Source: a gamma proteobacterium SCGC AAA168-P09
GTDB lineage: Bacteria > Pseudomonadota > Gammaproteobacteria > Magnimaribacterales > D2472
Length of the DNA stretch: 64,000 nucleotides
Direction: 5' to 3'
Assembly (NCBI GenBank): GCA_000385055.1
Contig: ARRL01000005.1
Span: 25,098-89,097 of the forward strand
Under the pieces are notes generated by a model. The model did not search any database. It was not told the DNA's origin and saw only the letters and a list, made by a program, of their open reading frames with translations. Each line of letters begins with the position of its first letter. Position 1 is the first letter of the stretch. The translations under genes and the position numbers were made by a program. Positions 53,367-63,700 of this stretch are shown one piece after another.

Positions 53367-56300
53367 ATGTATAAAAAACTATTCTTTGTATTTCCATTGG
53401 TTATATCAACTTATTCTTTTTCTCAGGATGCAGAATCAAAAGATTCAGATGTTGAAGAGGTAATAACAGTTGGATCTCAAATAAAGGGAGCTAAAATTAC
53501 TGGTAACTTACCTGTCACTGTTTTTTCTATTGATGATATCGAAGCAACCGGTGCATTAGACGGCGACGAGTTATTAGAAAATCTAGTTGAACAAGGTATG
53601 AATTATTTTAATGAACAAGAACAAACCTCTGGTGGTGTAAACGCATCTCGTGGAGACAGTGGTGCATATAACATAAGAAGTATGGGTGTAGGTAATACTT
53701 TAACTCTTTTAAATGGAAGGAGAATGGTTATGAACGCCGGGTACCAAACTGAGTTTATTGGCGGTGATTTTGTTCCAACGTTGACTGTAAATTCAAACCT
53801 TATACCAACCAACGGTCTGAGTAGACTAGAAATCTTAAAGGATGGCGCATCTGCTATTTATGGTGCTGATGCTGTTGCAGGTGTTGTAAATAATGTTATG
53901 GATACCGATTATGAAGGTTTGAGTATCTCATTAAGAGGAGCTGGTCATGAGCATTTTGATGCAACTGATAGAGATATAAGTATTAAGTATGGTTTTACAA
54001 TGAATGAAGGTGCTACTAATATCGCAATGTTCTTAAAGCATAGAGACAGAGGGAGAATTGAGGCCTGTGAAGATGAAAGATGGTGCTCATTAAATGCAGA
54101 AGAATTTATCCCTGATCATTTGTCTGAATTTATCGGAACAGGACTAGACAATGGTTACAATTATGGATGGTTTCAAATAGATCTTCCAAAATCTTATAAT
54201 AGTGATTATACCTGGGTGGATTCAATAGGAGAATCACAACTTTTTCCAATTGATCATCCGTCTTGCTCAACTGCAGGAGCATTGGACTCTGGAATGGGTA
54301 CCTGTCTTGTTGATGACAAACTTGGTGGAGATTTTGATTATTCTCCCGGCTCTCTTAGAGACTATAGAGGAAAAATGACTAGAGCAAATGCATTTGTATT
54401 TATAACTCATCAAATGGAAAACGGAATGGAAATGTTTGCAGAAGTTGGTAAATACTCTTCCAAGTCTAGAAAAAGTTCAACTCATGGTGGTTTTAGGGCT
54501 GGTATATTCAGTATACACGAAGATTATTATTGGTTTGATCAATTGCCAGCAGATGAAGACGGTGAAGTTTTTTCTGGAGCAACAACAAGAATTGATGGGT
54601 GGAGACCCTACAACAGAGGCAGGGATCTAACTATCACAAAAGATAGTTATAGATATCTGCTTGGTTTTAGAGGTGTTACAGAATCAAATTGGGATTGGGA
54701 AAGCGCTGTTACCTACTCAAAGGCGGCATCAAACGATATTTCAAACAGAATAGTTTATCAAAATCTTTATCAGCATCTTGCAGGTGATATAAGTAAAACT
54801 CCAGCAGCATTTAACATTTTTGATGTTAACTCCGAAACTAATAATGAAGACGGAATATACGTTGATGTAACAAGAGATGATACATCCACATTAGCAATGA
54901 TAGATTTTAAAATGACAAATCCTGAACTTTACAATCTTCCAGCTGGTCCGGTTGGGATGCTTTTAGGTTTTGAATGGAGAAAAGAAGAATATGCTGATGA
55001 TAGAAGTCCATATTTAGACGGTCAAATTTCTAACTCTGATTGTTGTGGCGTTTCAGCTAATAGTACTAACAACCACCCATTCACCTCAAATGCTATGGGC
55101 TCAAGTCCAACTTCTGATGTTTTTGGAAATAAAAATGTTAAATCTGCGTTTATAGAATTTTCTATACCTGTAACTGATAAAATAGATGCACAACTTGCAG
55201 TCAGACATGAATCATTTAGCGATTCAGACAATGCAACTGTTGGAAAATTTGCAATAAATTATGATGTTTTTGATTGGGCTACAATTAGGGCCTCTACCTC
55301 TACATCTTTCAGACCACCTAATTTAGTTCAAGTTAATCAAAAAGAGGTCGCTAGAACTGGGTCAAAAAATGATGCAGTATTGCAACTTCTATCTTCAGCT
55401 AAAAACTTTAACGGTGAAGCTCCATCTTCAGAAAAGGATGGTGTTTTTATTGATGATTTCTACGTTCTAAACTCTATAAGATATGCAACAGGTGCTGAAA
55501 AATTAGTTCCTGAGGAATCCACAAATAGCTCTATAGGTTTTGTTCTTCAACCACTTGATGGTTTAACAATTACCTATGATGTCTGGGCAATTGAAAAAGA
55601 AAATACCATTGGACTGTTTGGGAGAAATAACCACAGTGTTTATGATTTACTTCTTCGTAAAGAGGCTGGTATAGGTGGAGCAACAACAGTTGCAGAAATG
55701 GTTACATATTGCAAGGCAAATCCTGATTTGTATGATGCCGGTGTTGATGCATATTATATAGAGGGCTCAGCTGTAAGACGTGATGCCTACTGGGGATCAT
55801 CGGATGAAAAAAATGCACATAATGAGTTGTTTTTTGATGCAGGAATATGTCCCGTTGGCGAACAAGATATTATTCGAGATGAGTATTTAAATCTTGCAAC
55901 ACGTGAAGTCGAAGGAGCTGATGTCAGCATTTATTATGATTTTGATACTGATTTTGGTAGTTTTAAAGTTACTGTAGCATCTTCTATAACAGACAAATTC
56001 TATCAAACTCCGGTTCCTCAATTCCAGGTAATTCAAGATGAAATAGCTGCTGGAGCAATCCCTGCATATTTCACTATCGAAGGTTATGGCAATCTTTTAC
56101 AAACCAACGATATTGGAGCTGATCAAAAAGATACCATTAAGGTTAATTATAGAAATGGAGATTGGGGTGGTTCTTTTTCAGCACTTCGCATAGGTGAGGC
56201 TTATGATTTAGGTAATAAATTAACCGATGGTACTCCATGGAAAATTGAGTCTATGACTACAATGAATCTGGGTGTTTATAAGAAATTAGAAATTAATGGC

Positions 56301-56441
56301 AATAAGGCTAGAATTAAGTTAATGATAAAAAATATTGCTGACGAAAGAGCTCCATTGGCTGATGGTTACTTAGGTTTCTTCTCAGACATGCATAGAGACC
56401 TAGGTCGTAATTATTATCTTGATTTTAAAATTGATTTATAA
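53367..56441 (+). CDS. TonB-dependent outer-membrane receptor, 1024 aa
   Basis: A signal peptide (residues 1-20, ending YSFS) is followed by a TonB box-like EEVITVGS and a plug domain (YNIRSMGVGNTLTLLNGRR, LEILKDGASAIYGADAVAGV). A large beta-barrel has many extracellular loops, several with paired cysteines (for example HPSCSTAGALDSGMGTC and NSDCCGVS). It would import a bulky or scarce nutrient with energy from TonB. The neighbours, a LysR regulator, a DASS transporter and gamma-glutamyltransferase, suggest organic acids or gamma-glutamyl peptides as ligand, which is inference. No FecI/FecR-type signalling domain is present. Confidence 0.93.
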   Translation: MYKKLFFVFPLVISTYSFSQDAESKDSDVEEVITVGSQIKGAKITGNLPVTVFSIDDIEATGALDGDELLENLVEQGMNYFNEQEQTSGGVNASRGDSGAYNIRSMGVGNTLTLLNGRRMVMNAGYQTEFIGGDFVPTLTVNSNLIPTNGLSRLEILKDGASAIYGADAVAGVVNNVMDTDYEGLSISLRGAGHEHFDATDRDISIKYGFTMNEGATNIAMFLKHRDRGRIEACEDERWCSLNAEEFIPDHLSEFIGTGLDNGYNYGWFQIDLPKSYNSDYTWVDSIGESQLFPIDHPSCSTAGALDSGMGTCLVDDKLGGDFDYSPGSLRDYRGKMTRANAFVFITHQMENGMEMFAEVGKYSSKSRKSSTHGGFRAGIFSIHEDYYWFDQLPADEDGEVFSGATTRIDGWRPYNRGRDLTITKDSYRYLLGFRGVTESNWDWESAVTYSKAASNDISNRIVYQNLYQHLAGDISKTPAAFNIFDVNSETNNEDGIYVDVTRDDTSTLAMIDFKMTNPELYNLPAGPVGMLLGFEWRKEEYADDRSPYLDGQISNSDCCGVSANSTNNHPFTSNAMGSSPTSDVFGNKNVKSAFIEFSIPVTDKIDAQLAVRHESFSDSDNATVGKFAINYDVFDWATIRASTSTSFRPPNLVQVNQKEVARTGSKNDAVLQLLSSAKNFNGEAPSSEKDGVFIDDFYVLNSIRYATGAEKLVPEESTNSSIGFVLQPLDGLTITYDVWAIEKENTIGLFGRNNHSVYDLLLRKEAGIGGATTVAEMVTYCKANPDLYDAGVDAYYIEGSAVRRDAYWGSSDEKNAHNELFFDAGICPVGEQDIIRDEYLNLATREVEGADVSIYYDFDTDFGSFKVTVASSITDKFYQTPVPQFQVIQDEIAAGAIPAYFTIEGYGNLLQTNDIGADQKDTIKVNYRNGDWGGSFSALRIGEAYDLGNKLTDGTPWKIESMTTMNLGVYKKLEINGNKARIKLMIKNIADERAPLADGYLGFFSDMHRDLGRNYYLDFKIDL

Positions 56442-56460
56442 AAAGTAATATAATTAAAAA

Positions 56461-56483
56461 GGGAGCTTTATGCTCCCTTTTTA
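56461..56483 (+). terminator. rho-independent terminator after the TonB receptor
   Basis: GGGAGC-TTTAT-GCTCCC followed by TTTTT, directly after the receptor stop. The transporter gene starts 22 bases downstream, so the receptor transcript may be partly ended here, giving more receptor than transporter. Confidence 0.85.
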
Positions 56484-56504
56484 GTATCATATAAATAAAA
56501 TTTT

Positions 56505-57941
56505 ATGCCAGCATATAAAAAGAAAGGTTTTATTATTGGAGGAATAGTTTTTATTGTAATGCTATTCATACCCTCACCTGAAGGCTTATCAAAAGAAGCT
56601 TGGCAAGTTGCAGCTATTGTTACCCTAATGGCAATATGGTGGGCATCGGAAGCTATACCTGTTCCAGTAACAGCATTATTGCCGTTAGCCCTATTTCCTT
56701 TAATGCAAATAACTGACTTCAAAGAAGCTGCTTTACCTTATGCTAATCCCAATATTTATCTATTTTTGGGTGGATTTATGTTAGCTATTGCAATTGAAAA
56801 GTCTGGTCTTCATAAAAGAATGGCTTTAAAAATGATTCTTGCTGCAGGTTCATCTGGAATTAACCTCATTGGTGGATTTATGCTTGTTGCTGCACTAATA
56901 AGTATGTTTGTAATGAACACTTCAACTACATTAATGCTATTACCAATTGGTATGGCAGTTTGCTCTGTTATAGCAAATACAATTCCAGGGTTAAATGATC
57001 AAGATAAAAGATATTTTGATACAGCTTTAATGCTGGGTATTGCATATGCGGCAACAATTGGTGGCATGTCTACACTTGTAGGAACTGCTCCTAATATAGT
57101 TTTTAGTGCTTTTATGTTTGAGACATATGGAGTTGAAATATCAATGATTGATTGGATGAAGCTTGGAGTTCCATTGGCTGCAGTCATGTTATTATCAGCA
57201 TGGATTATTCTTACTAAATATGTTTTCCCTATTTCATTTATAACATCATCTGACACTAAAAATCATCTTAACAAGATGCTTATTGATTTAGGGCCGCTAT
57301 CAAAAGATGAGCTAAAAATATCTGTGATATTTGGTCTAACTGCACTAGCTTGGATATTTAGAAAAAGTCTTGATAATTTTGAATTATTGTCAGGCCTTAC
57401 AGATGCAGGAATAGCAATTATTTCAGCAATTTTATTATTTATGATACCTTCATCAAATAATAAGGATGATTTATTGACCTGGGATAGTTCCAATAAATTA
57501 CCATGGGGCTTATTAATATTATTTGGCGGTGGCTTATCTATAGCAGCTCAAATAAATTCTACTGGTTTGGGAATATGGATAGGAGAAGGATTGAGTATTT
57601 TAGGAACAGTTCCTCCTATTATGCTAATATTTTTTGTTGCTACGTTAATAATATTTCTTACTGAAATTACAAGTAACGTTGCAACGACATCAACATTTCT
57701 ACCTGTATTTGGAGCTGTAGCTATTGGTCTTGGAATATTGCCCGTGTCTTTAACAGTACCTGTATGTTTAGCCGCAAGTTGTGCTTTTATGTTGCCGGTA
57801 GCAACTCCTCCAAATGCTATAGTTTATGGTTCTGGTAAATTTACAATAGCAACAATGATGAAAGCAGGGTTTTTATTAAATATTATTGGTATCTTTGTAG
57901 TAACTTTGTTTGCTTACTTTATAGCTCCACAAGTTTTTTAA
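56505..57941 (+). CDS. DASS/SLC13-family sodium:anion transporter
   Basis: The 478-residue inner-membrane protein has about twelve helices. It has the first helix-pair motif FVMNTSTTLMLLPIG and the second TSNVATTSTFLPV, the two Ser-Asn-Thr-type sites that coordinate Na+ and carboxylates, and VATPPNAIVYGSGKF near the end. Homologues carry succinate, citrate or other di/tricarboxylates. It lies between the TonB receptor and gamma-glutamyltransferase, overlapping the latter by one base. It is shorter and lacks the RCK insert of the SLC13 protein at 902-2668. Confidence 0.9.
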   Translation: MPAYKKKGFIIGGIVFIVMLFIPSPEGLSKEAWQVAAIVTLMAIWWASEAIPVPVTALLPLALFPLMQITDFKEAALPYANPNIYLFLGGFMLAIAIEKSGLHKRMALKMILAAGSSGINLIGGFMLVAALISMFVMNTSTTLMLLPIGMAVCSVIANTIPGLNDQDKRYFDTALMLGIAYAATIGGMSTLVGTAPNIVFSAFMFETYGVEISMIDWMKLGVPLAAVMLLSAWIILTKYVFPISFITSSDTKNHLNKMLIDLGPLSKDELKISVIFGLTALAWIFRKSLDNFELLSGLTDAGIAIISAILLFMIPSSNNKDDLLTWDSSNKLPWGLLILFGGGLSIAAQINSTGLGIWIGEGLSILGTVPPIMLIFFVATLIIFLTEITSNVATTSTFLPVFGAVAIGLGILPVSLTVPVCLAASCAFMLPVATPPNAIVYGSGKFTIATMMKAGFLLNIIGIFVVTLFAYFIAPQVF

Positions 57942-59689
57942 TGCATGCTTTGAAATTTTGTCTAATATTTTTTCTTTGTTTATTAGTTGAATCTAGAAGT
58001 TATATAGATTACGAGTCACCTTATCATCCAGTCGTTGGAACAGAAGGCATGGTTGTTACTCAAAACTATTTATCATCTGAAATTGGAATTGAAATTTTAA
58101 ATAAAGGAGGAAATGCAATTGATGCTGCTGTAGCCGTTGGTTTTTCCCTAGCAGCTACTCTTCCAAGAGCAGGTAACTTAGGCGGTGGTGGCTTCATGCT
58201 AGTTTACATTAAAAAAAATGATGAAATTTTTTTTATAGATTATCGCAGCTCATCTCCTCTTAACTCAAATTTAGAAAATATATTCAATCTGATAACTGAT
58301 ACAAATACTAAATTAGAATTATTGCCAAATAGTTTTGATAAAAATAAGTATGAACTTGTTAATACTGGTTATAAAGCGCCTGCAGTACCAGGAACTGTTG
58401 CAGGTTTGCTTGAAGCACATAAACAATTTGGAAAACTTACACTAGAAGAAATTTTACAACCTGTTATCAAGCAAGCGACTGATGGAGTCCCAGTTACCTA
58501 TGATTTACATAAAGCAATTGAAAGCACTCCTAGATTAAAATCTGATCATGAATCAAGAAAAATTTACTTTAAAGATAACAAACCATTAAGAGAAAGTTCA
58601 ATTTTTATAGTACCTGGTTTGGCAAAAACCATTTCTTTAATTGCTAAAAATGGTAGAGATGGTTTTTATAAAGGTGAAACCGCAGATAAGATTATTACAG
58701 CAATGAATAATAATGGCGGATTATTTTCAGAGAAGGATTTAATAAATTATAAACCCTATACAAGAAAGCCAATCTCAGTAAATTATCGAGGTAATAAAGT
58801 TTATACAGCCGGACCACCCTCTGGAGGTGGTATTACTCTTTTAACAGCCTTAAGAATTTTAGAACAATTTGATTTATCTAAACATGAAAGCAATTCAAGT
58901 ACGACATATCATCTTATTTCAGAGGCAATCAGAAGAGGTCATAATAATAGATCTAGTGAAGTTGGTGATCCACTTTTTTACAATGTACCTGTCAACAAAT
59001 TGCTTTCTAAAGACAGAATAAAGGAGTTATCTCAAAGCATTAGCTTAAAGAAAGCTAGCAAAGCTTCAATAATCAAACCTCTTCAGATTATTAATGAAAG
59101 TAGAGATACAACTCACTATTCTATAATAGATTCTGATGGTAATGCTGTATCTAATACTTATACTCTTGGTGCATCATTTGGTTCAGGTGTAACGATTCCC
59201 GACACTGGTATTTTAATGAATAATCAAATGAATAATTTAGTATATCAATCAGGAGATGTTACAAAAGTAGGGAGGAGGGTGAGTCCAGGAAATAAATTTC
59301 AACCCGGTAAAAGACCTATGAGCACTATGGCACCTGTAATGGTGTTTAATAAAAATAATCAATTATCTTTAATCACCGGCTCCCCTGGTGGTTCTTACAT
59401 ACCTGCTGCTATATTAAGAGTAGTTTCTGGTGTAATTGATTTTAATTTGCAGATAGGCGACGCGACAATGCTACCGAGAGTTCATAAGGATTGGCCATAT
59501 ATTGGGCTAGATTATGAAAAAGCTATTAGCTCAGATGTTTTGTTCAAATTAAATAAAATTGGTCATAAAACAGAGGCAAACAAGACAATGGGAAGTACCC
59601 AAAGTATTCATATTGTTGACGAGATAAGATATGGTTTTGCTGATTTAAGAAGGCCAAATTCTGGTGTTGTAAAGCAACTTAATAATTAA
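57941..59689 (+). CDS. ggt: gamma-glutamyltransferase
   Basis: The 582-residue N-terminal-nucleophile hydrolase has a signal-like N-terminus (about 20 residues). It has NKGGNAIDAAVAVGFSLAAT and LGGGGFMLVY in the large subunit, and the autoprocessing site at DTTHYSIIDSDGNAVS, where the first Thr of TTHYS becomes the nucleophile. FGSGVTIPDTGILMNNQMN and GSPGGSYIP follow. It cleaves the gamma-glutamyl bond of glutathione and related peptides in the periplasm. It is coupled to the DASS transporter by a one-base overlap. The lid-loop region (VSPGNKFQPGKRP) is present. Confidence 0.94.
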   Translation: MHALKFCLIFFLCLLVESRSYIDYESPYHPVVGTEGMVVTQNYLSSEIGIEILNKGGNAIDAAVAVGFSLAATLPRAGNLGGGGFMLVYIKKNDEIFFIDYRSSSPLNSNLENIFNLITDTNTKLELLPNSFDKNKYELVNTGYKAPAVPGTVAGLLEAHKQFGKLTLEEILQPVIKQATDGVPVTYDLHKAIESTPRLKSDHESRKIYFKDNKPLRESSIFIVPGLAKTISLIAKNGRDGFYKGETADKIITAMNNNGGLFSEKDLINYKPYTRKPISVNYRGNKVYTAGPPSGGGITLLTALRILEQFDLSKHESNSSTTYHLISEAIRRGHNNRSSEVGDPLFYNVPVNKLLSKDRIKELSQSISLKKASKASIIKPLQIINESRDTTHYSIIDSDGNAVSNTYTLGASFGSGVTIPDTGILMNNQMNNLVYQSGDVTKVGRRVSPGNKFQPGKRPMSTMAPVMVFNKNNQLSLITGSPGGSYIPAAILRVVSGVIDFNLQIGDATMLPRVHKDWPYIGLDYEKAISSDVLFKLNKIGHKTEANKTMGSTQSIHIVDEIRYGFADLRRPNSGVVKQLNN

Positions 59690-59690
59690 T

Positions 59691-60479
59691 TTAGGTTTCT
59701 ATTTCGTTCAAAGGCATTGCTGCAGTATTAAATCCAGCATCAACATAGGTAATTTCGCCCGTAATTCCACTTGCATAATCAGAGCATAAGAAGGCCGCAA
59801 CATTACCTACCTCCTCAGTTGTTACTGTCCTACCAAGAGGTGCTCTTTCTGAGTGTTGAGTTAGCATTTTTCTAAAATTTTTAACTCCTGATGCCGCAAG
59901 AGTTTTGATTGGCCCAGCTGAGATAGCATTAACTCTAATTCCATCCCTACCCATAGAGGCTGCTAGAAATCTTGTATTAGCTTCAAGACTAGCTTTGGCT
60001 AAGCCCATGACATTATAGTTTGGCATTGTTTGAAGAGATCCAAGGTATGTAAGTGTCAGCAGAGATGAAGATTGATTCAGAAATGGTTTAGCCGCTTTTG
60101 CAAGAGCAGTAAAACTATATGAGCTTATATCATGTGCAATTTTAAAACCTTCACGCGTTGTAACATCTACAAAGTTACCTTTTAATTGATCAGCAGGTGC
60201 AAAACCGATTGAATGAACTAGTCCATCAAAAGATTTCCATTTTTCTGAGATTAACTGGAAACAGTTATCAATTGATTGATCATTTGCTACATCACACTCT
60301 ACTAGGACTTCAATGCCTAGACTTTTTGCAATTGGCTCAATATTTTTTAGTAATCTCTCATTTTGATAGGCTAAAGCAATCTCTGCGCCATGCTCTATCA
60401 TACTTTTAGCTATACCTGTTGCTATTGAAAACTTATTCGCAACTCCAAATATAATAATTTTCTTATCTGTTAATAACAT
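59691..60479 (-). CDS. fabI: enoyl-[acyl-carrier-protein] reductase [NADH]
   Basis: FabI does the last step of fatty-acid elongation. The SDR-like NAD site reads [29 protein letters not shown] follows. The catalytic Tyr and Lys are in [27 protein letters not shown] and [11 protein letters not shown] are also typical. At 262 residues it is normal, and it is the triclosan-type enzyme rather than FabK or FabV. It is convergent with ggt, one base between stops. Confidence 0.96.
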   Translation of the reverse strand: MLLTDKKIIIFGVANKFSIATGIAKSMIEHGAEIALAYQNERLLKNIEPIAKSLGIEVLVECDVANDQSIDNCFQLISEKWKSFDGLVHSIGFAPADQLKGNFVDVTTREGFKIAHDISSYSFTALAKAAKPFLNQSSSLLTLTYLGSLQTMPNYNVMGLAKASLEANTRFLAASMGRDGIRVNAISAGPIKTLAASGVKNFRKMLTQHSERAPLGRTVTTEEVGNVAAFLCSDYASGITGEITYVDAGFNTAAMPLNEIET

Positions 60480-60577
60480 ATTTTTAATAATTAATAATTA
60501 ATAATTGATAGTTATTTTATTCTATTTAACTAGTGAATAAATTTTTATTTTTAAATTTTTTTTTTATCTTTTATTCA

Positions 60578-60606
60578 TTGACATACCAAAAAAACAATAA
60601 CACAAT
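60578..60606 (+). promoter_or_regulatory. candidate promoter of the Oar-like receptor
   Basis: TTGACA (60578-60583) is exact, and CACAAT (60601-60606) lies 17 bases later with four of six bases matching. Transcription would begin near 60613, just upstream of the AT repeats and 100 bases before the start codon. Confidence 0.4.
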
Positions 60607-60628
60607 GAATTTATATATTAATAGTATA

Positions 60629-60679
60629 TATAGTTATATAAGATTATTTATAGCTATATAAGATATAGATATATATAAG
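60629..60679 (+). repeat. AT-rich direct repeats upstream of the Oar-like receptor
   Basis: TATAGTTATATAAGAT (60629-60644) and TATAGCTATATAAGAT (60649-60664) differ at one base and are 20 bases apart, two turns of the helix. A third, worn copy runs 60664-60679. The whole 60480-60712 stretch is nearly all A and T and ends with AGGGGG, seven bases before the ATG. No coding sequence was found in it. Confidence 0.5.
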
Positions 60680-60712
60680 AATTATAAAAATAAAAATCTA
60701 GGGGGTTTTTTT

Positions 60713-63700
60713 ATGTTTTCAAATTATTTCAAATTTTTAGCAGTATTCACTGTTGTCATTTCTGCAAGCTTTCTTAGTGCAGATGATACAGGTGCACTTA
60801 ACGTTACTGTTGTTGATTCAAATGGCAATGTTGTTGAGGGAGCAATGGTTTCTGCTAAGACTTCAGAGAGCTTAAGAGGTGCCTCAGGATCAACCGGTTC
60901 CGATGGTTCTGTTAAGTTAAGTTTTTTAGATCCTTCATCTAAATATGTTATAAGTGTAAAAGCATCTGGTTATGCATCATCATCTGCTAATGCTATCACT
61001 GTTGTTTCTGGCCAGACTAGAGCTTTATCATTAATGGTATCTTCAGCTACTGCCGGTATTGATGATGTGGTGGTTGTTGCATCAAGAGAGGCTTTAATAG
61101 ATACAACTTCAGCTCAACAAGGCCTTGACATCACACTAGCATTAACTGAATCACTTCCTACTGGAAGGAATTATCAAAGTTATTTACAGCTAGCACCAAG
61201 TGTCAAGCCTTCAAATACAGGAAATCCTTCATCTAAGTCAGGTGTGAACTATTCAGATGGTGGTGGAACAACCGGAAATTCTACAGATAATGTGTACTAT
61301 ATAGATGGAGTTAACGTTACTAACGTCGATAGTGGCTTAGCTAATTCAAATTTAAATTCTGAGATTATTCAAGAACAACAAGTCTTGACAGGTGGTTTAA
61401 GTGCTGAGTATGAAGGTGGTACTGGACTTGTTTCAAAAGTAATCACTAAGTCAGGTAGTAATGAGTTTACTGGATCTATTAATTATTATCTTCAAAATGA
61501 TAGTCTTGTAGCTGATAACGATAATCTACCAAATAATACATATAGTAAATTTGATTCAGCCGTTACTTTAGGCGGACCAATAATTCAAGATAAATTATGG
61601 TTTTTTGCATCGATGCAAACTAAAGAAACTGAAATAGATGTATCTGATTTAGAGGCTGGAACTGTTCTAAGAAGCTCTACCGCTTCATCTGATTTAGGTT
61701 TTGGAAAATTAACAGCTCAAATTACAGATAATGATTTCTTATCTTTTTCATATTTTGATGATCCTTATGACAGAGATGCTTCAACTTTAGCAACCACTCT
61801 TAATAATAGAGACTTAGCACTAGCACAAGGTGGTTCAAATACTAATTTAACTTGGACACATTCATTTGATAAAGGAGTATTGAATGTAAGTAAGTCTTCC
61901 CATGAAGGTGAATCAAGTACTTTAGCTTCAAATAATGATACAAGAAATGATGTGGCATATTTATCTTCTGCTGAAGGAACACTTGCTGCAAGAAATAAAG
62001 GCGGACAAGGCAGTAACCAAATTTATTTCAGTAACAAAGACGAGCTTTCAGTAACTTATGACTTTAATATTAATAATCACGAGATTAAAGTTGGTTACCT
62101 TAAAACTGAAAACGAAAGGCTTGAAAATATAGTCTATACAGGTGATGGAGCTCAATACACATCTATTGGTGCTTCAGATATAGGCACAACATATGATGTT
62201 TATTTAAATGGAACCTGGAGCGGCTCTAGGGATTTATTTTCTGATGATACAGTTAGAATATTAGAAGCAGGTAATGCTATAGCTGCATTTGTGACAGCAT
62301 ATGATACAGATTCTAGTGGAGCTGTAGATGCAGATGAATTAGATGGTGCTACGTTTAGTTCAACAAACGGTAATCCTACAAATGATGTAAATGTCTACAG
62401 AATTAACCAAACTCAAACAGCCCCTTTAAGATTTACATCAGAAGGCCAAGCAATGTTTATTCAAGATACAATCTATCATGGTCAATGGACATTTGATGTC
62501 GGTTTTAGGGCTGAGTCATATGAACATTTTGGCTCAGATGGTTCAAAAATAGCTGATTTTGATTGGGAAATAGCACCGAGAATGTCAGTTACTTATGACA
62601 TCAATGGAGATGGTAGAAGTAAATTATATGTTTATGATGGCAGGTATTATGATCCTATAAGAACTAATATGACAGGTTTTGCAGGAACCTTAACTGGCTC
62701 TGTTAGAGAAGAGCAGGTTTATCTTGCTGATCAATGGATTACGTATAGAACTAGAGGTGGAGCACAAGAGCAAGACGCATATTTCTCTCCTAATACGAAA
62801 ACTCCATATACTGATGAGCTTATAATCGGATATTCACAATTAATCGGTGAAGATAAGAGTATATCAGTGACCTATACTGATAGAAAAACCAAAGACATTA
62901 TGGAAGACTTTGCTGCTTATGTTTATGCATGTGGTGGGCCTGTGGATGCAGTAGCTCCGGATGGTTGTAAAGCATCCGCTTATGATGCAGCACTTGGTGG
63001 TGACGGTATTCTCAATACTGATTTTGGACTTCCATTAAGTTATTTTGGATGGGATTCTTATCCTAACTCAAATTATATTATTGGTACCTTAGCGGGCGGT
63101 CATAGAAATTATACTGGTCTAGAAATAGCTTTCAGGAAACGTCCTACAGATGATAAGCCTTATTCTATTCTTGCCTCTTATACAAATAATCAGGCTGAGG
63201 GTAATTCAAACTCAGATAGTAATGCTGATATACAAGGTGACCTAGATTGGTTAGATCCAAGAGCTCCAAATATGTATGGCCCTCAATCTGGTAATATTGA
63301 ACACCAATTAAAATTTGCTGGTACTTATCAATTAACAGATAAGTTAGAGGCTGGTATGGTATTCAACTGGAACTCAGGTTATTTATTTACAAAAGGTACA
63401 AGTCTTTATGGTAGAAATGTACCTTTACAAGGTGAAGGATATACAGTGGGTGGCCTTAACAGAGATTGGATTGCAAACCAGTTTGGTACTGAGCAAGCTC
63501 CTTCATTTTATGAGCTAGATCTAAGATTAAAATACACTACTAACATTATGTCTGACAGAGAGTTAGAAGTGTTTGTTGATGTATTTAATGTATTAGATAA
63601 CCAAGCAGTCACTGAGGTAATGCCATTTATAGAAGGTGATGGTATTTATGACGTTGGTGAGGGTACAGATTGGGTATCACCAAGATCATTTTATTTAGGA

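Noticed and set aside
60480..60712. AT-rich gap as a replication origin
   Set aside because: No DnaA-box cluster and no dnaA/dnaN neighbours. It reads as a promoter and leader.
62590..62660. Second possible EF-hand (D-I-N-G-D-G-R-S) in the Oar-like receptor
   Set aside because: Position 12 is not acidic, and this place is a normal conserved turn (D-G-R-S-K-L...GRYYDP) in Oar-type barrels.
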